Origin: CAYJAD01 sp964370015
GTDB taxonomy: Bacteria > Desulfobacterota > Desulfovibrionia > Desulfovibrionales > Desulfovibrionaceae
Length of the DNA: 13,757 nucleotides
Assembly: GCA_964370015.1 (NCBI GenBank)
Contig: CAYJHD010000053.1
Span: 1 to 13,757 of the forward strand
Reading direction: 5' to 3'
Shown here piece by piece: positions 1 to 5,603 of this stretch; the first letter of the stretch is position 1, and the number at the start of each line of letters is the position of its first letter. A program made the translations under genes and the position numbers. The notes beneath the pieces are model-generated. The model did not search any database. It was not told where the DNA came from and saw nothing but the letters and a program-made list of their open reading frames with translations.

Positions 1-3
1 AGC

Positions 4-37
4 GGGGAGAACCTTTTTTCCTGAAAAAGGTTTCCCC
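4..37 (-). repeat. Dispersed palindromic element, copy 1 (edge of window)
   Basis: An inverted repeat: the left arm GGGGAGAACCTTTTTT (4-19) pairs with AAAAAGGTTTCCCC (24-37) around a short loop. Read on the minus strand with its flank (to about position 50), the order is a GTTTTTTG stretch, a G-run, then the AACCTTTTT/AAAAAGGTT palindrome. The same order occurs on the plus strand at 5525-5584, so the two are inverted copies of one element. It lies downstream of the pnp terminator. It could act as an extra transcription-stopping or mRNA-protecting hairpin, but no function is proven. The window edge may cut the element. Confidence 0.6.
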
Positions 38-83
38 TCTCCCCCTCAAAAAACAGAAAAACAAAATCTTAAAATACCCAAAT

Positions 84-116
84 AAAAAAAGCGGAGAAGA
101 TGAAAATCTTCTCCGC
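84..116 (-). terminator. Intrinsic terminator of pnp
   Basis: A perfect 11-bp stem, GCGGAGAAGAT (91-101) with ATCTTCTCCGC (106-116), closes a 4-nt loop. On the minus strand it is followed by seven T residues (84-90). It starts 25 nt after the pnp stop codon. The plus strand also has a short T-run after the stem (117-120), so weaker termination in the other direction is possible. Confidence 0.9.
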
Positions 117-141
117 TTTTATATGTATTTATATGACTAAA

Positions 142-2409
142 TTAGTCGCGACGGCGTCCACCGCGATCGCCGCGATCACCACGATAGTCACGACCACCGC
201 GGTCGCCACGTCCACCGCGATCTCCACGATCACCACGGTCGCCGCGATCACCACGGTCACTGCGTTGAGGACGAGCGGTGCTTTCTGGGGTCCACACTTC
301 GCCTTGCTCTTCAAGAAGCACGGCTTTGCGGCTGGCGCGGATGCGGTCACCGTTGATTTCGATGACTTTTACCACCATGTCTTCGCCAAGGCGAGCCACG
401 TCTCCGGGCTGCTCCACACGGGCGGTATCTAGTTGGGATACGTGCACGAGGGCTTCCACGTTGGGGAGAATTTCCACGATGGCACCGATTTCAAGCACTT
501 TACGTACTTTTGCGGTGTAATTTTTACCAAGCTCAGCACGTTGGTCGTAGTATTGTACCATTTCCTTGGCCATGGCCATGGCGTCGGCTGTGGGGGCAAA
601 TACGGAGATACGACCGCTGTCGTCGATATCGATGGAAGCGCCGGTGGCGGCGGTGATGGCTTTGATGTTTTTGCCACCAGGTCCAATGATAAGACGGATG
701 ATATCTGGGTTCACGAAGATTTCAGCATGCTGAGGAGCATAGCGGGAAAGTTCTTGGCGTGGTGCACCAATGGCTTTGGCCATTTCGCCAAGGATGTGCA
801 CGCGAGCTTCGCGAGCTTGTTCCATGGCTTTGCTCATGACTTCAGTGGTGATACCAGTGATTTTGATATCCATTTGTACGGCTGTAACGCCTTGATCTGT
901 ACCGGCAATTTTGAAATCCATATCGCCGAGGGCGTCTTCGTCACCGAGGATGTCGGTAAGCACGATGAACTCGCCTTCTTCGCGGATAAGACCCATGGCA
1001 ACACCGGCCACAGGGGCTTTTACGGGTACGCCTGCGTCCATGAGGGACAAAGAACCGCCGCAAACGGCAGCCATGGAGGAAGAACCGTTGGATTCAAGGG
1101 TTTCGGATACTACGCGAATGGTGAAGGGGAAGGAGTTGCCTTCTGGTAAAATGTAGCGCAGGGCTTTTTCAGCCAAGGCACCGTGACCGATTTCGCGACG
1201 GGAAACACGCACAGGCTTCACTTCACCCACGGAGTAAGGAGCAAAGTTGTAGTGGAGTAAGAAACGGCTGGTCTTGTCGCCATTGAGTCCGTCTACGCGT
1301 TGCTCATCGGTGGAAGCACCAAGGGTGGCAACAACCATGGACTTGGTTTCACCGCGAGCAAAGAGAGCAGAGCCGTGGGCACGTGGTAAGAGGGAAGTTT
1401 GCACTTGGATGGGACGTACAGTTTTGGTGTCACGGCCGTCGATGCGTGTGCCTTCCTTGAGGATGCGCTTACGTACCACGTCTTTTTCTAAAGAACCGAT
1501 GATTTCAGATACATTTTTAAGGGAAGGATGCTCAGCAAAAGCTTCGTCAGCTAGAAGGCCTTCCATGACGGCGGCTTTAACGGCGGAGCGAGCTTCTTTG
1601 CGGGCAGATTTTTCAGCCACTTGCATGGCAGCTTCGAGACCGTTGGCGGTGGCAAGAGCTGTAACTTTTTCCACAAGGGCTGGATCTTCTTCCACAGGGG
1701 TGAATTCGATTTTGGCCTTGCCAACCAGTTCAGCCAATTTGATTTGAGCATCGATGAGGGGCTGAATTTCTTTATGACCCCATTCCAAAGCTTCGATGAT
1801 GATGTTTTCTGGCAAGAATTTGGCTTCACCTTCCACCATGGTGATGGCGTCGCGGCTGGCTGCAAAAACGATGTCTAAATCGCTTTGTGCTTGCTCTGCA
1901 AAGGAAGGATTAAGAACAAATTGCCCGTCCACGCGACCAATGCGACCACCGGCAACGGGGCCATCGAAAGGAAGGGGAGAGATGAGCACGGCAGCAGAAG
2001 CACCTGTGAGGGCTAAGATGTCGGATTCATTTTCTTGGTCAGCGGAAATAACGTTGGCAAGAATTTGCACGTCTTGCTTGAGGCCCTTGGGGAATAAGGG
2101 ACGCAAAGGACGGTCAATGAGGCGAGAAACAAGGGTTTCTCTTTCAGAGGGGCGACCAATTTCACGACGGAAGAAGTTACCGGGGATGCGACCAGCGGCG
2201 TACATTTTTTCGGTATATTCTACGGTGAGGGGGAAAAAGCCCTTATCTTGCTCTAAGGTTTGGCAGCAAGCGGTTACGAGAACCACGGTGCCACCGCATT
2301 GAATCCATACGGCGCCATGGGCTTGGTTTGCCAGACGGCCAACTTCAAAAATGATTTCTTTACCGCCCACAAAGGCGCTAAGTCTGGTGGGTTTGAAAAT
2401 GTCTTGCAT
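142..2409 (-). CDS. pnp: Polyribonucleotide nucleotidyltransferase (PNPase)
   Basis: PNPase degrades RNA 3' to 5' by phosphorolysis, releasing nucleoside diphosphates, and works as a cytoplasmic trimer. The 755-aa product has the full family layout. A first RNase PH-like domain (about 12-143) contains the FFRREIGRPSERE signature (79-91). A helical linker follows, then a second RNase PH domain (about 325-460 and on) with the phosphate-binding GSSSMA (442-447). The acidic catalytic segment lies near 486-503 (ILGDEDALGDMDFK), and the presumed metal-binding aspartates are D490 and D496 by analogy with E. coli. A KH domain with IIGPGGK (574-580) and an S1 domain (about 628-698) come next. The tail (714-755) is unusual: repeated Asp-Arg-Gly. 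The ATG start at 2409 has an AAGGA Shine-Dalgarno sequence 7 nt upstream. The gene is last in the cluster, downstream of rpsO, the classic rpsO-pnp pairing. Confidence 0.98.
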   Translation of the reverse strand: MQDIFKPTRLSAFVGGKEIIFEVGRLANQAHGAVWIQCGGTVVLVTACCQTLEQDKGFFPLTVEYTEKMYAAGRIPGNFFRREIGRPSERETLVSRLIDRPLRPLFPKGLKQDVQILANVISADQENESDILALTGASAAVLISPLPFDGPVAGGRIGRVDGQFVLNPSFAEQAQSDLDIVFAASRDAITMVEGEAKFLPENIIIEALEWGHKEIQPLIDAQIKLAELVGKAKIEFTPVEEDPALVEKVTALATANGLEAAMQVAEKSARKEARSAVKAAVMEGLLADEAFAEHPSLKNVSEIIGSLEKDVVRKRILKEGTRIDGRDTKTVRPIQVQTSLLPRAHGSALFARGETKSMVVATLGASTDEQRVDGLNGDKTSRFLLHYNFAPYSVGEVKPVRVSRREIGHGALAEKALRYILPEGNSFPFTIRVVSETLESNGSSSMAAVCGGSLSLMDAGVPVKAPVAGVAMGLIREEGEFIVLTDILGDEDALGDMDFKIAGTDQGVTAVQMDIKITGITTEVMSKAMEQAREARVHILGEMAKAIGAPRQELSRYAPQHAEIFVNPDIIRLIIGPGGKNIKAITAATGASIDIDDSGRISVFAPTADAMAMAKEMVQYYDQRAELGKNYTAKVRKVLEIGAIVEILPNVEALVHVSQLDTARVEQPGDVARLGEDMVVKVIEINGDRIRASRKAVLLEEQGEVWTPESTARPQRSDRGDRGDRGDRGDRGGRGDRGGRDYRGDRGDRGGRRRD
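145..258 (-). repeat. 9-nt tandem repeat encoding the Asp-Arg-Gly tail of PNPase
   Basis: Codons 718-755 of pnp consist mainly of a 9-nt unit of the type GAYCGYGGY (Asp-Arg-Gly), repeated with variations such as RGG and DYRG. The encoded tail is charged, probably disordered and resembles an RG/RGG RNA-binding extension. Because the unit is a multiple of three, gain or loss of a copy would change tail length without shifting the frame. Confidence 0.8.
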
Positions 2410-2572
2410 TATGCTTTCCTTTCCACAAAAGCAAAGGGGATTCCGAGTATGACAACGGAAGCAATAGAAGACGTGAGCGGATGAGAGAAGGTCTTCGTCA
2501 TGGGAGTACGTGGTCCAACGTTCTTCGCTGGCATTCTCGGCCCCCCCTTTCTACTGTGCGTTAAAATGTTTA

Positions 2573-2591
2573 GAAGGCAACGCTAGCCTTC
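2573..2591 (-). other. Short stem-loop in the rpsO-pnp intergenic region
   Basis: On the minus strand GAAGGC and GCCTTC (2586-2591 and 2573-2578) form a 6-bp stem with a 7-nt loop, followed by an AT-rich tract containing TTTT. It could be a weak terminator or processing signal for the rpsO transcript. The tail is not a clean T-run, so the call is tentative. The remaining 160 nt up to pnp show no clear promoter. They contain a run of seven G residues on the minus strand (plus-strand C at 2541-2547). Confidence 0.3.
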
Positions 2592-2616
2592 ATGTGATGC
2601 TTTGAGCTTTGCAAGA

Positions 2617-2648
2617 GTTCAAGGGATGAAAAAATCCACCCCTTGAAC
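2617..2648 (-). other. 12-bp stem-loop just after rpsO (possible RNA processing or stability element)
   Basis: On the minus strand GTTCAAGGGGTG pairs with CATCCCTTGAAC over 12 bp, including one G-U pair, around an 8-nt loop holding six U residues. The pairing is better on the minus strand, where the plus-strand A-C mismatch becomes G-U, so it is probably an RNA structure of the rpsO-pnp message. It begins 14 nt after the rpsO stop. No T-run follows, so it is not a standard terminator. In E. coli the rpsO-pnp spacer carries a terminator and an RNase III site; an equivalent processing role here is inference. Confidence 0.5.
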
Positions 2649-2662
2649 AGAACTCACAAAAA

Positions 2663-2932
2663 TTACTTACGTAAGCCCAATTTTTCGATGAGCGCACGGT
2701 AACGTTGTACGTCTTTGTTGCGCAAGTACTTTAAGAGCTTGCGACGTTGGCTTACCATTTTAAGTAAGCCTGTACGGGAGTGAAAATCCTTCTTGTGTGC
2801 TTTGAAGTGACCGGTAAGGCCTTCAATGCGGGAAGTAAGAAGAGCGATTTGCACTTCTGGGGAGCCAGTGTCACCTTCGTGTTTGGCGTGTACATCAATA
2901 ACAACTTTTTTTTGTTCAGCGTTCATAGCCAC
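2663..2932 (-). CDS. rpsO: 30S ribosomal protein S15
   Basis: S15 is a primary 16S rRNA-binding protein of the small-subunit platform. The 89-aa product has normal family length and carries the hallmark segments HEGDTGSPEVQIALLT (15-30), HFKAHKKDFHSRTGLL and the C-terminal RYRALIEKLGLRK. The start chosen is GTG at 2932: a GGAG Shine-Dalgarno sequence lies 7 nt before it, whereas the in-frame ATG two codons later would be 13 nt away. It sits between truB and pnp, and a long stem-loop follows its stop codon. In E. coli S15 represses its own translation; nothing in the 5' region here proves the same. Confidence 0.97.
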   Translation of the reverse strand: MAMNAEQKKVVIDVHAKHEGDTGSPEVQIALLTSRIEGLTGHFKAHKKDFHSRTGLLKMVSQRRKLLKYLRNKDVQRYRALIEKLGLRK

Positions 2933-2973
2933 AGCAATTCTCCATAGAATTTAATGTTATGGATAAAACCCTT

Positions 2974-3003
2974 GTTCTATCCTGTAAGGTTACAGTCTTC
3001 CAA
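2974..3003 (-). promoter_or_regulatory. Candidate promoter upstream of rpsO
   Basis: On the minus strand TTGGAA (2998-3003) and TAGAAC (2974-2979) are 18 nt apart, each matching the sigma-70 consensus at four of six positions. It lies in the 96-nt truB-rpsO gap, where other bacteria start a separate rpsO-pnp transcript. The match is mediocre and could be chance. Confidence 0.25.
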
Positions 3004-3028
3004 TTTCCTTGGGGCTTGGCACGATGGC

Positions 3029-4036
3029 CTACCATAAACCGCGCAATACGGTCCACATGGGGGCCAAGGTGGCATTTTTGCCGCCTAAGGGCATGACTTT
3101 CATTTCTGCCAAGGCAAGGGGAGCGCCTTCTTCGCTGAGCAAGATGGCCTTTGTGGCCGCATCTTGTGCAGTGTCACCGTGTTGTCCTTGTGAGGAGGCT
3201 TGACGGTGGGGTAGGGGCATTCCATTTCTGAGCTTTTCCTCTTCAGCGGCTGTAAGATAAAGTACAGGCCAGTGAGGGAGGGCTTGCGTAATGGGGATGA
3301 CCCACTGATGCAAACGTTCAGGCTCTGCCATGATGGTTTCCATGGTGTGTGCTTGGTCAATACCAAAGGGATGACTGTACTCCCGCGTGAGTTCTGTGAG
3401 CACGGCTCCGCAACCAAGGCGCATCCCCAAGCTGTGGGCCAGGGAGCGTATATAGGTGCCAGAACTGCATTCTACGCGAAAGCGAGCAAAGGGAAGGCGC
3501 ACATCAAGCACTTCCATCTGCGAAATTTCTATCATTTTCTTTTTCACCGGTGTTTCTTTACCGGCGCGGGCAAGCTTGTATAAAGGCTGCCCTTCATGCT
3601 TGGCGGCGGAGTAGGGCGGAACCGTTTGTTCGCTTGTGCCAAGCCATGTGCCAAAGGCCTCTTGTAGAGCGTCTTCTGTAATGTGCTCCCAAGGGCTTTG
3701 AGCCACAATTTCCCCTTCGGCATCCCACGTATCGCTTTGTTGCCCAAGTTGTACAGTACCGCTATAGACTTTGTTGCCATCTGTCAAGAGATGACCGGAA
3801 ATCTTCGTGGCATGACCCAGTAATACTAACAAAACACCTTCAGCCATGGGATCCAGCGTGCCGGCATGACCAATTTTCTTTTGTCCCATGCGTTTAAGCG
3901 TGCTTAAACAGCGTGCTGAGGTGGGACCTTTGGGCTTATGTAAGACTAAAACGCCATGAACTTGAGCTAGTTGCGGGCCCTCATATCTGGGAAGATGATA
4001 GGGGGCTTTGGGGGCAAGAATATTATTTTGTTCCAC
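3029..4036 (-). CDS. truB: tRNA pseudouridine(55) synthase TruB
   Basis: TruB isomerises U55 in the T-loop of tRNAs to pseudouridine and also acts as a tRNA-folding chaperone. The 335-aa product shows the N-terminal motif HGVLVLHKPKGPTS (27-40), the catalytic motif GTLDPMAEGVLL with nucleophile Asp62, and SGTYIRSLAHSLG (192-204). A C-terminal PUA-like part (about 258-332) contains a hydrophilic insert around 277-295. The start is a GTG, 18 nt after the nrnA stop codon and in the same frame as nrnA. No good Shine-Dalgarno sequence precedes it: the nearest AAGG is about 14 nt away. Translation is therefore probably coupled to nrnA. The roughly 26 residues before the conserved core make the exact start less certain than the identity. 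Confidence 0.96.
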   Translation of the reverse strand: MEQNNILAPKAPYHLPRYEGPQLAQVHGVLVLHKPKGPTSARCLSTLKRMGQKKIGHAGTLDPMAEGVLLVLLGHATKISGHLLTDGNKVYSGTVQLGQQSDTWDAEGEIVAQSPWEHITEDALQEAFGTWLGTSEQTVPPYSAAKHEGQPLYKLARAGKETPVKKKMIEISQMEVLDVRLPFARFRVECSSGTYIRSLAHSLGMRLGCGAVLTELTREYSHPFGIDQAHTMETIMAEPERLHQWVIPITQALPHWPVLYLTAAEEEKLRNGMPLPHRQASSQGQHGDTAQDAATKAILLSEEGAPLALAEMKVMPLGGKNATLAPMWTVLRGLW

Positions 4037-4054
4037 AGTGGTGATACCATAGCC

Positions 4055-5068
4055 TTAAAGAGCGTTGTCGTCTAGCCACTTTACCATGCCAGAAAGAATT
4101 TTTTCATGGCTACTGGCTAAAGTGTCTTTTAAAGTGGCACCGGCGGCATTGCGATGGCCGCCACCACCCACCACGCGAACCACAGCGCGCACGTCAATGG
4201 GGCCGCTGGAGCGCAAACTTACTTTACAGCGTTTTTCGCCATCTTCGCGTACAAGACCAGCCATGAGTACGCCCTTGGTGCGACGTAAATGCTCAGCGAA
4301 GCCTTCTAAATCGTCTTTGTGGGCACCGTGTTTTTGCAAAAGCTTTTGGGAAATGGATACAAGGGCCACGGTTCCTTCACGCTCAAGGATTAACTCTTGC
4401 ATGAGTTCACCCCAAAGGTGCATGCGCTTAAGATGCCATGTTTTATCGAGGTGTTCGCGCACAAAGACCATGTCCAGCCCTTGTTGCATGAGGTGCGCGG
4501 CCAGTAAAAACGTATCTTCATTGGTATTACCAAAACTAAAATTGCCCGTATCGGAGCTCACGGCGGTATAAATACATGTGGCTATGTCACCTTTGAGGGG
4601 AATATCCAAGGCATACAAAACGGCGGCAACCATTTGTCCCGTGGCGGCCATGGTGGGATCTGCCCAATTATATACAGAGCCAAAGAGCGGATTGTCCAAA
4701 TGATGGTCAATATTAATGGTGGGAAAACCAAGCACCATGTCTTCCACTTCGGCAAGGCGCGCACTATCGCCACAGTCGAGCACCACCATAACTTCAGGTT
4801 TTTTGGCATGTGAAGGAAATTGTGTATATAAAGGACCGGTGAAGGGCATCCATGCCAAGTAGTCTGGAATGGGTGAAGCATTACACAGGAGCACTTTTTT
4901 GCCAAGGCTTTGCAAACCATGAGCCAAGGCCAAGGTGGAACCTAGGGCGTCAGCATCGGGGCTGGCGTGGGCAACGATGCCAATGGTGGTGTACTGTTGT
5001 AACAGAGCGGCAATTTCTCGCGCTGGAGCGTAAATTTTTTGTGAAAAAAGCTGGTCAATATAAGGCAT
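4055..5068 (-). CDS. nrnA: DHH/DHHA1 phosphoesterase, nanoRNase / pAp phosphatase NrnA
   Basis: NrnA-type enzymes hydrolyse 2-5-nt RNA fragments and dephosphorylate pAp (3'-phosphoadenosine 5'-phosphate), finishing the RNA decay that exonucleases such as PNPase begin. The 337-aa product has all DHH-family metal motifs: HASPDADALGS (34-44), VVLDCGD (95-101), the name-giving DHH (121-123) and SSDTG (171-175). The DHHA1 substrate-binding motif GGGGHRNAAG is at 301-310. The gene follows ylxP by 25 nt and precedes truB by 18 nt, consistent with co-transcription. A GAGGG lies 11 nt before the ATG, a rather long spacing. Substrate preference cannot be read from sequence; identity as an NrnA-like enzyme is strong. 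Confidence 0.93.
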   Translation of the reverse strand: MPYIDQLFSQKIYAPAREIAALLQQYTTIGIVAHASPDADALGSTLALAHGLQSLGKKVLLCNASPIPDYLAWMPFTGPLYTQFPSHAKKPEVMVVLDCGDSARLAEVEDMVLGFPTINIDHHLDNPLFGSVYNWADPTMAATGQMVAAVLYALDIPLKGDIATCIYTAVSSDTGNFSFGNTNEDTFLLAAHLMQQGLDMVFVREHLDKTWHLKRMHLWGELMQELILEREGTVALVSISQKLLQKHGAHKDDLEGFAEHLRRTKGVLMAGLVREDGEKRCKVSLRSSGPIDVRAVVRVVGGGGHRNAAGATLKDTLASSHEKILSGMVKWLDDNAL

Positions 5069-5093
5069 AATTGTGTGAACCCTCTAGGCACTG

Positions 5094-5387
5094 CTAGGCA
5101 GCATAAATTTCCAAATCGCTATAAATCATTTCTTCTGGGCAAACGGCTTCTATCATGGCAAGACATTTATCCATGCGGCTTTGCAGATGTTGCTCACAGT
5201 TGGAAACGGAGCAAATGGCAAGGCGTAAGCGTGATAAGGAGTCAGCGGTGCCGGCCTCAGCAATGGCCACATTAAAGGTATTGCGCACTTTTTGCTTAAG
5301 GCTATTGGCTACGCGTCTTTTACCCTTAAGCGAGTCGTTGCCGTGCAACATGAATTCCACCGTAAGTACAGCCACAAGCATGTTCAT
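5094..5387 (-). CDS. ylxP: DUF503 family protein (YlxP-like)
   Basis: This 97-aa protein matches the DUF503/YlxP family as I know it: an MLVAVLTVEF N-terminal strand, then SLKGKRRVANSLKQKVRNTF (20-39), FNVAIAE and a C-terminal DLEIY strand. The family is small and cytoplasmic, and is often encoded directly after infB and before rbfA. A ribosome-associated role is inferred mainly from that neighbourhood; no biochemical function is assigned here. The ATG at 5387 is preferred over the ATG two codons downstream because AGGAG lies 8 nt before it. Upstream, 216 nt separate it from infB and contain two hairpins, so it probably opens a new transcription unit. I could not identify its promoter. Confidence 0.9.
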   Translation of the reverse strand: MNMLVAVLTVEFMLHGNDSLKGKRRVANSLKQKVRNTFNVAIAEAGTADSLSRLRLAICSVSNCEQHLQSRMDKCLAMIEAVCPEEMIYSDLEIYAA

Positions 5388-5470
5388 AGGAAACTCTCCT
5401 TCCCCTCACACCACCATCTTCTCCCAAAACGCGCTTTGATTGAAGAGCTTGAGGAGGATGGATGGACATA

Positions 5471-5518
5471 AAAATGTAAAAGCGGCAAAAATTTTCTTAC
5501 GTGAAAAGTTTTTGCCGC
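5471..5518 (-). terminator. Terminator-like hairpin between infB and ylxP
   Basis: GCGGCAAAAATTTTC (5482-5496) pairs with GAAAAGTTTTTGCCGC (5503-5518) with one extra base, around a 6-nt loop. On the minus strand the stem is followed by TTTTACATTTTT. It is about 85 nt past the infB stop. The GC base of the stem and the T-rich tail fit an intrinsic terminator ending the rimP-infB transcript, but the tail is interrupted by ACA, so read-through is likely. Confidence 0.7.
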
Positions 5519-5521
5519 CAT

Positions 5522-5584
5522 GAAAGTTTTTTGGAAAGGGGGTCTGGGGGAAGAACCTTTTTTTCAAAAAAGGTTTTCCCCCAG
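5522..5584 (+). repeat. Dispersed palindromic element, copy 2, at the infB 3' end
   Basis: The core palindrome pairs CTGGGGGAAGAACCTTTTTT (5544-5563) with AAAAAAGGTTTTCCCCCAG (5566-5584), nearly perfect and about 20 bp long, with almost no loop. It is preceded by AAAGTTTTTTGGAAAGGGGG (5523-5542). The same arrangement, inverted, is found at the left edge of the window. I recall similar A/G-rich palindromes scattered in Desulfovibrio genomes at gene ends; this is recollection, not a search. It begins 20 nt beyond the infB stop and could protect the mRNA 3' end or help termination. Confidence 0.7.
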
Positions 5585-5603
5585 AAAGTATATCTACAGT
5601 ATT

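Noticed and set aside
145..258. 9-nt repeats considered as a CRISPR-like or mobile repeat array
   Set aside because: The repeats are in frame within pnp, have no spacers and encode a regular DRG tail, so they are coding tandem repeats.
433..1149. Long open frame on the plus strand opposite pnp
   Set aside because: It lies fully antisense to a clear pnp, has no recognisable domain, and is a frame shadow of the biased codons.
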